From the NCBI GenBank assembly GCA_039621445.1, contig CP154956.1, forward strand, positions 79,666,474 to 79,730,473: a DNA stretch of 64,000 bases. The letters run 5' to 3'. Position 1 is the first letter of the stretch, and each line of letters starts with the position of its first letter. The notes beneath the pieces were generated by a model. It was given only the letters and a program-made list of their open reading frames with translations, was not told the origin of the DNA and did no database searches. Positions 43,121 to 51,656 of this stretch are shown piece after piece. Position numbers and translations under genes: made by a program. The stretch comes from Euglena gracilis. Taxonomy: Eukaryota > Euglenida > Euglenophyceae > Euglenales.

Positions 43121-43220
43121 CTTGTGAGGCCATGCCTTGCTCGCCGGCGGTGTTTGGATTGTTTGTGTGCGCTGGGTTAGGAGTCTCTGCTTACTGCCTT
43201 TTTTCGCCGGAGTTGGCTGA
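43121..43220. repeat. DIRS-F inverted terminal repeat, left
   Basis: CTTGTGAGGCCATGCCTTGC..TTGTGTGCGCTGGGTTAGGA..CGCCGGAGTTGGC; complement of 59,529-59,627. Confidence 0.9.
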
Positions 43221-43228
43221 TTCCTAAT

Positions 43229-44350
43229 TTGCTCTTCGACAACCTGACGACGCGGGTCGACTGTGGCGAACCGTGGCTGCCCCTTCCCCAAAAGAAATTT
43301 CCCCCGCAGAAATTTCCAGCACACAAACCCCCCAAATTGATGGCCACGGACCCTGGCAGACAGTGGTCAGAAGTCCCCGCAAGGGGCAGAAGCAACAACC
43401 AGCAGGCCACTACGGCCATTGGAGCTAGGGCCATGGGGGCCAACATTCCACAACACATTTTACACCAAAGCGGGGCTATGGCAGCCAAAACCGCACAGGC
43501 CGTGGAGGCAACAAAGGCCATGACGGCACAAACGGCCAGAAGGCATCTGCATTTACAAAAGTCGCTGGAACAAAGGCCAAGGTGGCAACCAGCACCAAGG
43601 CCCCACAGGACTTGGCAGGGGCAGAACAGGTCAAACACAACCTCCCCACCCTTTCTCAATCACATCAGCCCTCAGGGGTCAAGGGTGGGGCCCCAAGAAC
43701 CCCTCCAGGTTTCAAATGGGCATGACGACCCAGAACCCAATCACGCCATTGGGGCCTTTATCATCAAGGCCACTGGGGCCAGAAAGTTCAACAAGAAGAT
43801 CAGAAAGTACAAAAAATTCACAAGGGGGGTCCTTCACAGGCCCCCCAGAAGCTAATGGACAGCCCTGCAAGGGCTTTGTATATAAATGGGCAGCCCCCTG
43901 CCGAGCCCCAGGAGGAAGATGGCCCCCCAGGGGCCAGCTGGCAACAGGAAGGGGGAGACTCCCCACCAGCATTTATTCAATCAACAAGGGGGGGACCCTC
44001 AGAGGCCCCCCTATGGTATGGCTACCAACACCATCAACATCAAGCAGACCAGATAGGCCAAACAGGGGCAGTAAGCCCTATGGTATGTGTTCCAACAACA
44101 AGCTGTTCCAGAGAGAGAGTGAGAAGAGAGGAGAGTGCGTGCACATCCCCCCAGGAAATTTTGCTTTTTCCAAGGGCTCAAGCCCTAGGGGCTCTGGGGG
44201 CTGTGAAATGTCCAAAACCGCCCACCCAGCCCCTAAACAATCATCTAATTCAGGGAATAAATTCCATGGAGGAAAAATGGGGAGATACCTCCCTGTACCA
44301 GAGACTTCAGAAAGGTCTAAAATGGTGGTCAAAAAAATGCCCCCCCAGCA
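43229..44350 (+). pseudogene. DIRS-F gag and linker (frameshifted)
   Basis: Three phases. The first (43,229-) begins MLFDNLTTRVDCGEPWLPL and runs to HKPPKLMATDPG. A second contains HGPWQTVVRSPRKGQKQQ, then Gly-rich GHGGQ, GYGSQ, GRGGN and GHDGT units. The third (43,855-44,493) reads CPKPPTQPLNNHLI, SMEEKWGDTSLYQRLQK and WWSKK, the gag-RT linker seen in A and E. GPWQTVVR confirms the Gag family. Confidence 0.65.
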
Positions 44351-44704
44351 ACACGTCAGTTGATCAAAAATGGAATTCAACCCCCATGGGTGATGCCCCC
44401 AAACTTGTCCACCCAACCAAAACCCAGATGCAATCTGGACCTGAACCAGGCAGAAAAATTCTGCTGGATTACAAAAAAAAACTGGATCAATAAAACGAGT
44501 GTGGGATTCAGAATGCCAGCATTTAATCCCATGGTTTCTAATTTCGAAACCAGAGGGGGGGAAAAACAAAATGGAGAATGATCAGCGACTGCAGATAAAT
44601 AAATCAGCAATTTCCAGTAAAACCTTTCAAGCTGGATCATATCCAGCACATTTTTCCATTTTTGGAAAAAGGCCACTGGGCAGCAAAAATGGACCTAAAG
44701 GATG
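44351..44704 (+). pseudogene. DIRS-F reverse transcriptase, part before the chromovirus
   Basis: IKNGIQPPWVMPPNLSTQPK and HLIPWFLISKPEGG are readable in two phases, then SISSKTFQAG-type shifted sequence. The final in-phase reading AAKMDLKD stops exactly at the chromovirus end, with GATG at 44,701-44,704. Confidence 0.7.
44701..44704. other. Target-site duplication, left copy (GATG)
   Basis: GATG precedes the TG of the 5' LTR; the same GATG follows the CA of the 3' LTR at 56,919. In DIRS-F it is the Asp codon plus a base of the KDAYFH block, which occurs once in uninterrupted copies. Confidence 0.9.
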
Positions 44705-45536
44705 TGTCGGCCGCCGGCTTGCGCCGGCAGCCAAATATTGCCAGAAGGCGCAAATTTCAAAGTCGCGGCTAACAGCCAATCAGTTAAAAAAACCCGCGAC
44801 TTAAATTGGAAGCGGGTCAAATTTCGAAGCGCCTTCGAATTTGTTTTTTTCCACAGAACTTGAGGGGTTTTCCCCAATATTTGGCAAGAAGGAATACCAT
44901 TGTATTGAATTTGGCAATTGGATTTTGATTTGGAATTGCAAGCTGAGTTTCATTGTTGGTCATTGATTCATTGAAGTCAATTCAATTGAAGGAGCCTTAA
45001 ACACCACCGCCCACTCCCTCTATACCGCCACCTTCGCCTCCATCACCAACCACTCCTTGCCCCAAGGTTTGCACATTCCATACATTCACATTTCACAGTT
45101 TTCGGTTTCAAGTGTCTTCTCATTCAAGTTTCGGAGTTTCAGAATTGAAGTTTCTTTCAGTTTTTGACTTCAAGAGTTTCAAGCTCCAGTGGGTTGGTTT
45201 TGCTCACAAGGTGTGCAAGGGAGAGAGAGAGAGAGAGAAAAGTGAGATTTGCAAGCAAAATGGCAGATTTTTCGATTTTTAGCAAAATTTCGGAAACCGT
45301 TCAAAAAACGATCCTACGCACCGGCTGGGGTTGGGGAAACCACCTGGGTGAAAAAAAGGGGGTTGACTTGAGCCCACCAACCCCCGGAGAAAGCGCAGGC
45401 CCCACCCCGGAAACACCCACCCCCCTGCTGTCGGTGGTTATCCACGACGGCGAGGACCCCCCGGGGCCCTCGGCCCGAAGGGACTCGGCGGTCGCGGGGG
45501 CGACCGGCAGTCCGGGGGTGGCGGACCCGGTGAACA
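44705..45536 (+). repeat. Chromovirus 5' LTR
   Basis: 832 bp, begins TGTCGGCCGCCGGCTTGCGC and ends GGTGAACA. It differs from the 3' copy at one base seen (T at 44,880 against C at 56,262). It contains a GC-palindromic start, a possible hairpin (AAGTCGCGG..CCGCGACTT, about 44,760-44,803), CTATA at about 45,020, and a GA repeat at 45,220-45,238. The last 277 bases are coding: the Gag frame starts at the ATG at 45,260. Confidence 0.95.
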
Positions 45537-46969
45537 TGGTTAGCAGAGGTTGGCTCACTGACTTCGTCAGTGAGAATTTTTCAGAATCGGTGAACATGGT
45601 AAGCAGAGGCAGTTTCACTGACTCTGTCAGTGAAAATTTTTCAGAAACGGTCAACACGGTCACAGAGGATTGTTCTGTTGGCTGTGCCAGCAGAATGGTA
45701 CACGAGGGCAGTTTCACCAACCCAGTTGTCTGTGAATTTTCAGAAGAATCTGCAGAAATGTGCTTGTTTTCAGATCATTCTGTCCGAGTTTCAGATTGTG
45801 GTGAAAATTTTCTGAGATCTGTGGCAGAAATCTATTTTCAGAACGAAAAGGAAACTGAGTTTTCTGCAGCCCAGTTTTCAGAACCTGTGGCATCATTGCA
45901 AATCGTGACGGAATCTGTGGCAGAAAACAATTTTCAGGCTGCAGAAACTTTATCGGCTTCAGGATTTTCAGAAACGACACAGGAATCAGAATCTGATTCT
46001 GATTCGGGGAGGGGGTCAATTACATGCATAAGGCCCATCACGGTGGCAGGGCCAGAAAATTTTCAGCTGGTTCCACTGCACACCAGTGATGAGGAACCAG
46101 ACCCCCCAGCTTATGAAAGCGAAACAGAGGAAGAAAAACAGGCTGAAAACGCCATAATTCAGGAAATGGTTATGCAAAGGATGAAAGCTGCTGGCATGTG
46201 GCCAGTAAATTTTTCAGGTTTTCAGCAAATTTCTGTGTCGTCACGAGACAGCAGCCCAGGGCCAGAACAAAAAATTTTGTGTTTAACAGCCCAGCCAGAA
46301 CCATTGCTGTTAACACAGAGTTCTGAAACGCAGTCAGCACAGCCAGCTGCAGCCCAGCTGCAGGTTTTTCAGCCAGCCCAGCAGTTTTCGGCTGGGTCAT
46401 CTGTTTCAGCAATCATGGGGCCAGCCCAGATGACTTCACAGGTTTTTCAGCCAGCCCAGCAGTTTTCGGCTGGGTCATCTGTTTCAGCAATCATGGGGCC
46501 AGCCCAGATGACTTCACAGGTTTTTCAGCCAGCCCAGCAGTTTTCGGCTGGGTCATCTGTTTCAGCAATCATGGGGCCAGCCCAGGTGACTTCACAGGTT
46601 TTTCAGCCAGCCCAGCAGTTTTCGGCTGAGTCAGCTGTTCCAGCAATCATGGGGCCAGCCCAGGTGAGTGGGCAGGTTTTTCAGCCAGCGTTAACAGTGT
46701 CTTCAAACACAGGCCCAGCCCAGATTTTTCAGCCAATTCAGCCAGATTTTTCACAGACCCAGCCACAAAATTTACAGCCAATCACCAGATTTTCTGCAGA
46801 AACTGGGTCCGAAAACCCTGAAAATCAGCATGATGTGGAAATGGAATCGGGCTATGGCCAATCTGATGATGATTGGAACAATTGGGGTGAAGAAATCAGT
46901 TGCAAAATTGAATGTTTACATGGCAGACTTTTGGTGCAGGAAGGAAAAAACCCTGAAAAAAGGGGCTGA
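45260..46969 (+). CDS. Chromovirus Gag, N-terminal part
   Basis: Structural protein. I choose the ATG at 45,260 (MADFSIFSKISETVQ); the frame is open upstream to 45,164. Residues 1-92 are encoded in the LTR. Then three copies of a 20-residue unit (VNMVSRGSFTDSVSENFSE, 45,529-45,70x), an acidic Ser/Phe-rich stretch (ENF-type units, ESDSDSG), and four perfect-to-near-perfect 26-residue units with QVFQPAQQFSAGSSVSAIMG (78-bp repeats, 46,361-46,672) plus a partial fifth. The frame ends after GKNPEKRG; a one-base difference in an A run near 46,956-46,961 moves the protein into the next phase, where the coiled-coil part continues. No known function for this extension. Confidence 0.7.
   Translation: MADFSIFSKISETVQKTILRTGWGWGNHLGEKKGVDLSPPTPGESAGPTPETPTPLLSVVIHDGEDPPGPSARRDSAVAGATGSPGVADPVNMVSRGWLTDFVSENFSESVNMVSRGSFTDSVSENFSETVNTVTEDCSVGCASRMVHEGSFTNPVVCEFSEESAEMCLFSDHSVRVSDCGENFLRSVAEIYFQNEKETEFSAAQFSEPVASLQIVTESVAENNFQAAETLSASGFSETTQESESDSDSGRGSITCIRPITVAGPENFQLVPLHTSDEEPDPPAYESETEEEKQAENAIIQEMVMQRMKAAGMWPVNFSGFQQISVSSRDSSPGPEQKILCLTAQPEPLLLTQSSETQSAQPAAAQLQVFQPAQQFSAGSSVSAIMGPAQMTSQVFQPAQQFSAGSSVSAIMGPAQMTSQVFQPAQQFSAGSSVSAIMGPAQVTSQVFQPAQQFSAESAVPAIMGPAQVSGQVFQPALTVSSNTGPAQIFQPIQPDFSQTQPQNLQPITRFSAETGSENPENQHDVEMESGYGQSDDDWNNWGEEISCKIECLHGRLLVQEGKNPEKRG
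45537..45553 (+). other. Candidate primer-binding site
   Basis: TGGTTAGCAGAGG directly follows the LTR; TGG would pair with a tRNA CCA end. The tRNA is not identified (initiator-Met sites usually read TGGTATCAGAG, which shares the TGGT and CAGAG parts). The site is inside the Gag frame and is partly repeated at 45,597 (TGGTAAGCAGAGG). Confidence 0.5.
46361..46700. repeat. 78-bp coding tandem repeat in gag
   Basis: CAGGTTTTTCAGCCAGCCCA starts at 46,361, 46,439, 46,517 and 46,595, with a diverged fifth start at 46,673. Units 1-3 are nearly identical. Period 78 keeps the frame. Confidence 0.95.
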
Positions 46970-47798
46970 AATTCTGGTGGGTGAGGCAGAAAACAGGCTA
47001 AATCGGGCATTGGCCATGTCAAATGGGCAGGCATTGAATCTGGTCAATGAGGCATTGGGCATGCATGATCAGCGAATGGCGGATCACATTGCCATGGTGA
47101 AACGTGAAATTCGGGCTGAAGTGAGTTCAACTGTAAACGACTTGCTTTTGCAGTTTCAGCAAAATGGTGAAATGGTGCAAAATCTGGCCCAATGCCAAAG
47201 GCATTTGTTGAGTGTGGAAATGGAACGGCAGTTTGCTGAAAAAGTGCAGAAAGTGGAGGATGGAGTAAACACATTTTTTGAGGCCCAGGTTGAGGGGTTG
47301 AGAAAAAATGAGAGGGATTTTTCTCAGAAGCTGTCGTTTTTGGAAAAATCTGTGGGGGAGATGCACGTGGCGGTGCAACAAGTGGGGGAGAAGGAAAAAC
47401 AGCAGGAAATTGCTGTTAATCAGGTCAAATCTGCAGTTGGTGAGCTAAGCTCTGGTCTGGAGGGACGCTTTGGGATCATTTTTCAGCAATGCAAAAGTTT
47501 GGGGGAGACTGAGTGTGCCAAATTTCAGGCACAGGCTGAGAAATTGAAGGAATTTTCACAGTCCCTGGAGCGAGAGAGCAAAGCTCTGAATGATCGTTTG
47601 GGGAGGTTGGAGAATTTTCTGGGTCGGAAAGATTTTCCCATTGAAAAGGTCTGTGACCTGATTAACAAGAGCGAGGAAACAATTCGGTTGGAGGTGCAAA
47701 GGGAGTTGGGGCTGCAAACGAGAAAGAATTTGGAGGTCATTATCAGTGAAATGTTGCAGGAAAGGTTGAGGCTGAGTGAAAGGGAGGGGGCAGTTTGA
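46962..47798 (+). CDS. Chromovirus Gag, coiled-coil part
   Basis: Continues Gag in the next phase (GAEILVGEAENRLNRALAMSN). About 275 residues of heptad-like, charged sequence (MERQFAEKVQKVEDGVNTFF, LREMHVAVQQVGEKEKQQ-type, LKEFSQSLERESKALNDRLG) predict a long coiled coil, a plausible Gag-Gag assembly region. The frame ends SEREGAV at a stop; a G tract (47,785-47,791) is where the phase changes to the capsid part. Confidence 0.65.
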   Translation, partial: GAEILVGEAENRLNRALAMSNGQALNLVNEALGMHDQRMADHIAMVKREIRAEVSSTVNDLLLQFQQNGEMVQNLAQCQRHLLSVEMERQFAEKVQKVEDGVNTFFEAQVEGLRKNERDFSQKLSFLEKSVGEMHVAVQQVGEKEKQQEIAVNQVKSAVGELSSGLEGRFGIIFQQCKSLGETECAKFQAQAEKLKEFSQSLERESKALNDRLGRLENFLGRKDFPIEKVCDLINKSEETIRLEVQRELGLQTRKNLEVIISEMLQERLRLSEREGAV

Positions 47799-49179
47799 GA
47801 AAGTTCGGGCTGAAATGGAAAATTCGATGAAACAGCAGGTTGGAGTTTTACTGCAACAGCAGTCCAGTGAACTTTTTAAAGAACAGCAGGAGCGGAAAAA
47901 ATTGCAACAAAAGCTGGATTTATTTCAGGCTGAGTTTTTGGTGATGAAAAATCAGCAAGCTGAATCTGCCAAATCTGCGACAGTGGATCTGACAAAGGAA
48001 ACGAGAGAAAAATCAGCTGGAAACCCAGAAATCGAAGAGTTTGATCTTTTTGGTTACAACGATTTACCTGTGATCGAGAAAAATCCGGTTGAAATTGAAG
48101 GCTATGAATACGCTGAACCAGGATCACATGCGACACATGTCAGGCAGGTTTGTGCACGACCTGTGGGGGCAGTGCCTGCAGGTGCAGGACTAGTTTCATC
48201 AAATGCAGTGGCAACGCATCAATTGATGAAAAACCTGGTAGCTCCAAATTTTTCTGGACAGCCAAAAGACTGGTCGTCCTTTGTGCGGGATTGGGATCAA
48301 TATTTCAGGACGTTGGTTATTTTGCAAAATGGACATATGTCTGATTCACTCAAGCTTCAGCTTTTTGCAATGACGCTGGACGACACAAATAAAAAGGAAT
48401 TGCAATTCCGACTGGAATTGAACGAAAAAACATCTTTCGAGGAGGAATTTGACAGGCTTGAAGGGAAATATGCTGGAACTCAATCCGAGTGTGCCAGAAA
48501 AAAATGGTATGATGTGAACCTCGTGAACCAAGGGAAAATTACCGTACAGGAATGGCGAGATTTTGTCATAAATTTCAGAATAGCCTGGAGACAGGTGAAA
48601 AGCGCCACTGACGATGAGGCAGAAAGACTGGTCAAGGGAAAACTGCCAAATTTCATTTTGCATTGGGTCGCCGATGAGGAGGAAAGGAAATCAACGTGTG
48701 GACCGAAAGTCAAAATGTACCCTGGAGTGCCTGCAACCGAGGAAAACATTATTTGTGCTGTGGAACGTGTCACTGGGGAAAAGCCCTGCAAGGTTTCGAA
48801 AGTTTCACCGCTGGAGTTCGAAGTCTTTTTGCCCAACACTACGATTTGCGACAAACTGAAAGAGGTCAGTGGGAAACCAATCACAGGCACGGATAAAAGG
48901 ATCAAAATTGTGGAGGAACAGCCAAAAATGGGAGTTGAAGAAATTTTCCGTTTTGTTGAGCGAAAATTGTCATCCAGGGACTCTCAAGACATGATACACA
49001 GTTCCAGGGAGCCAAATCCATTTGGAAACCGGAGGGCCAGGTCTGCTAAGGCAGATCGGGCCAAGGGGTCCAGGACACCCTCCCCAACACGGTCAGCAAA
49101 GGGGGGCGAAACGGTGGCAAAACCGTCCGTTGGAAAATCAGATTCACAGGTGGCAGCCCTGCGACCAATGCAAACGTGA
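47776..49179 (+). CDS. Chromovirus Gag, capsid part
   Basis: 467 codons. The first 110 continue the coiled coil (QERKKLQQKLDLFQAEFLVM). A retrotransposon Gag-type domain follows: MKNLVAPNFSGQPKDWSSFV, WDQYFRTLV, LQLFAMTLDDTNKKELQFRL, EEEFDRLEGKYAGTQSECAR and WRDFVINFRIAWRQVKSAT, the helical pattern of Ty3-type capsids (Retrotrans_gag/UBN2 style). A basic Ser-rich tail (NRRARSAKADRAKGSRTPSP) follows. The frame ends at TGA 49,177-49,179, next to a C tract, and overlaps the start of the Gly/Lys-rich part by 4 bases. Confidence 0.8.
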   Translation: MKGRGQFEKVRAEMENSMKQQVGVLLQQQSSELFKEQQERKKLQQKLDLFQAEFLVMKNQQAESAKSATVDLTKETREKSAGNPEIEEFDLFGYNDLPVIEKNPVEIEGYEYAEPGSHATHVRQVCARPVGAVPAGAGLVSSNAVATHQLMKNLVAPNFSGQPKDWSSFVRDWDQYFRTLVILQNGHMSDSLKLQLFAMTLDDTNKKELQFRLELNEKTSFEEEFDRLEGKYAGTQSECARKKWYDVNLVNQGKITVQEWRDFVINFRIAWRQVKSATDDEAERLVKGKLPNFILHWVADEEERKSTCGPKVKMYPGVPATEENIICAVERVTGEKPCKVSKVSPLEFEVFLPNTTICDKLKEVSGKPITGTDKRIKIVEEQPKMGVEEIFRFVERKLSSRDSQDMIHSSREPNPFGNRRARSAKADRAKGSRTPSPTRSAKGGETVAKPSVGKSDSQVAALRPMQT

Positions 49180-49508
49180 ACCCCCCCGTGCAAAATCCAG
49201 TGCCAGTGGTTCGATCACAGTCATTGCCACCCCCCCAGCAATCTCAATTTGGCAATGGGGGGGGATGGAGAAATGATTCTGGGTGGAATTCCAATGCCAA
49301 TGCCAATTTTCAGGGAAATCAGTGGTGGCATTCAAATCAACAGAATTTTGATTCACAGTCTGGTGGTGGCAAAGGCAAAGGCAAAGGCAAGGGCAAAGGA
49401 AACAATTCTTGGGGGAAAGGAAACAATGGAAATGACTGGTCTAGGGGAAAGGGCCAGGATGGTGGAAAAGGCAAAGGAAAAGGAAGGGGGAAAGGAAACC
49501 GTTGCTAG
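49176..49508 (+). CDS. Chromovirus Gag, Gly/Lys-rich nucleocapsid-like tail
   Basis: 110 codons: a Gln/Asn-rich start (SQFGNGGGWRNDSGWNSN), then GGGKGKGKGKGKG, GNNGNDWSRGKGQ and GKGKGRGKG. No CCHC zinc knuckle, so nucleic-acid binding would rely on the basic glycine tract. It ends at a TAG (49,506-49,508) that is in the same phase as the following pol frame, so readthrough of this single TAG could produce Gag-Pol. Confidence 0.65.
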   Translation: MNPPVQNPVPVVRSQSLPPPQQSQFGNGGGWRNDSGWNSNANANFQGNQWWHSNQQNFDSQSGGGKGKGKGKGKGNNSWGKGNNGNDWSRGKGQDGGKGKGKGRGKGNRC

Positions 49509-51656
49509 GACAGCCGGGGTGGACCGTTGGGGGCGGGAGCCGCCCCGGGCTCGCATACCCAGCCCCACACAAAGACATACGCAACTCCCAAATGGCATGA
49601 AAAATCTCGTGCGAGTGAAAACACGATGAAAAATCTGCCATCCCAGGAGACCTTTGCGCAAGGTGTGTCCAGTGTGTCGGGTGCGTGCGTGCGTGACGTG
49701 CAAATCTGTGATTCAGCCCAAATCTGTAAAAAACCAGACCTCATAAGAGGTCGTGCACAGCCTTCCGTAAAGAAAAGAGCTTTAGACCTTTTTTGCGGTA
49801 AAGGCTCGGTTGGGGATTGCCTGAGAGAGCAGGGGTTTAAGGTTGTGTCAGTGGACATAAACCCCAGATTTAACCCAACCCACTGTGCAAATATTTTGGA
49901 GTGGAGATATTGGAGGTACCCCCCCGGATATTTTCAGATCATCGCTGCGGGGGTGCCCTGTACAGAATATAGCTTGGCCAAAACATTGGGAGTCAGAAAT
50001 TTGGAGGGGGCAGATCGGCTGGTCAAAAAAACTTTGGAGATTGTCGAATATTTCAAACCAAAGTTGTGGTGGATTGAAAATCCCCGTCATGGACTTTTGC
50101 GGAAAAGACCCTGTGTTCAAAATCTGACTTTTGTCGATGTTGACTATTGTCAGTTTTCAGATTGGGGATATCAAAAGCCCACCCGAATCTGGGGGAGCGA
50201 AAATCTGAGCAAGCTACAAAACAAACTTTGTGATGGCCAGACCTGCCCGAATTTGATTCCTGGGGGGAGGAGTCACCGAGAAAAGTTGGGAGGATATGGA
50301 ATGACAGTTGGTACTCAGAAAAAATGGAGGATGCCCAAACAACTGGTGGAGTATTTGTTAACCGTGTTGGAACGAAAAAGCGGATATCGTAGGGAGGATT
50401 ATGCTGTTAGGAAAGTTTGTATGGAGGAAATTGAGAAGGAATTTCGGGTTAAGGCGGAACGGGATTGTTTTGCAACCAGCCAAAATGCCAGGTGTGAAAA
50501 GTTTTATGGGGAGGATGATGATGCCATGAAAAAGGATTGGGGGGCGGAGGAAACGTTGTGGATGAACCCCCCCTGGACTTTGTGGCCTGAGGTGGCTGAA
50601 AAATTGCAAAATTCCAATTGTCGGGCGATTTGCATTTGCCCAGACTGGAATAGGAGGTGGGTGAAAAATCTGGTGGCTATGGCTGTCAAAAAGATTTATT
50701 TACCCAAGGGGACAAAGTTGTTTGAGGCTGATGGGAGGATTTTGAGGGGCACCCGTTGGGGGGTGTGGGCCTTGTTGATTGATAGAAGGCAACCCTCCCA
50801 GGGGGGGGCAGCCCCAGGGAAGAAAAAATTGGTGCGGCTGAAAAAAAGAATGTTGAGGGGGACGAAAACTCGGGGAGGATCGAAGAAACTCGGGGAGGAC
50901 AGACAACTTCTGTTAAAAACCCAGATTAAGTTGGCAAATGGGGAGGAAAAAACGGTTAGAATTTTGATTGACACGGGGGCGGAGGCAAACCTCATTCGAC
51001 AAGGGTTGATAGGGGACCACCTAATGTATCCTGCTAAGGACCCGTTAAGGTTTGAAACTGCCAATGGGCAAACTTTGGCGGGGGGGAGCAGATGTGCTAA
51101 GGTGAAAATGATCCTTCAACAAAATTGGAATGAGGAAAGGGAAATTGATAGGGTGGAATATGAGGTTGAATTTTATGAGGCAAACATCAAAGTTGATGCC
51201 ATTCTTTCTTATCCATGGTTGGCAGAAGCAAAACTGGGAATTTTTCCACACCACAAGGCGTTGGTGAAAGACAGCCCCGACCTAATTTTTTTGCGGGGTG
51301 TTGAAAGACGGAGGGGTCCGCAAAAATTCAGTGATGACACAAATTTTTCAGTGGACAATGTGACTGTGGCGGACGGGTCTTCGTTTGGGTTGCAAAAACT
51401 TGGTCTTTGTTTACCTTTAGAAGGGTTGGACCAGGAATTGCAATTTTTGAGCGATGAGGACCTGGGGGAGGTTGCCACAAATTTGGAGGGAAGTGACCCC
51501 CCAGTGCAAGGTATCAACCGAATGATAATTGCAAGGGAGGGGGAGGACAAAAAAGAGGAGGAACGGGTAGTCAAGTTGAGGGAACAAGTTTTGGAAGATT
51601 ACCGGGGGACGGTATTTCGGTCGTCGCCATTTCCAGACCCCCCCGAAAGAGGATAA
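49509..51656 (+). CDS. Chromovirus Pol N-terminal part: C5-methyltransferase-like domain, Dam-like NPPW module, aspartic protease
   Basis: Open from the Gag TAG to a TAA at 51,654. Numbering from the TTG at 49,527. Residues 84-285 look like a cytosine-C5 DNA methyltransferase: motif I LDLFCGKGS and acidic DINP (85-113), motif IV with the catalytic-type Cys in GVPCTEYS (142-149, about 49,951-49,973), motif VI as WWIENP (181-186), and an RKPTRIW-like block (QKPTRIW). ENP in place of ENV fits phage- and algal-virus-like members of the fold. Residues 300-420 form the Dam-like module (DCFATSQNA, LWMNPPWTLW with NPPW at 347-350, ICPDWN, RWGVWALL). Residues 460-570 are a retropepsin (ILIDTGAEANLI). 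It would act in the virus-like particle or nucleus; methylation of element cDNA or of its surroundings is inference. Confidence 0.8.
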   Translation, partial: DSRGGPLGAGAAPGSHTQPHTKTYATPKWHEKSRASENTMKNLPSQETFAQGVSSVSGACVRDVQICDSAQICKKPDLIRGRAQPSVKKRALDLFCGKGSVGDCLREQGFKVVSVDINPRFNPTHCANILEWRYWRYPPGYFQIIAAGVPCTEYSLAKTLGVRNLEGADRLVKKTLEIVEYFKPKLWWIENPRHGLLRKRPCVQNLTFVDVDYCQFSDWGYQKPTRIWGSENLSKLQNKLCDGQTCPNLIPGGRSHREKLGGYGMTVGTQKKWRMPKQLVEYLLTVLERKSGYRREDYAVRKVCMEEIEKEFRVKAERDCFATSQNARCEKFYGEDDDAMKKDWGAEETLWMNPPWTLWPEVAEKLQNSNCRAICICPDWNRRWVKNLVAMAVKKIYLPKGTKLFEADGRILRGTRWGVWALLIDRRQPSQGGAAPGKKKLVRLKKRMLRGTKTRGGSKKLGEDRQLLLKTQIKLANGEEKTVRILIDTGAEANLIRQGLIGDHLMYPAKDPLRFETANGQTLAGGSRCAKVKMILQQNWNEEREIDRVEYEVEFYEANIKVDAILSYPWLAEAKLGIFPHHKALVKDSPDLIFLRGVERRRGPQKFSDDTNFSVDNVTVADGSSFGLQKLGLCLPLEGLDQELQFLSDEDLGEVATNLEGSDPPVQGINRMIIAREGEDKKEEERVVKLREQVLEDYRGTVFRSSPFPDPPERG

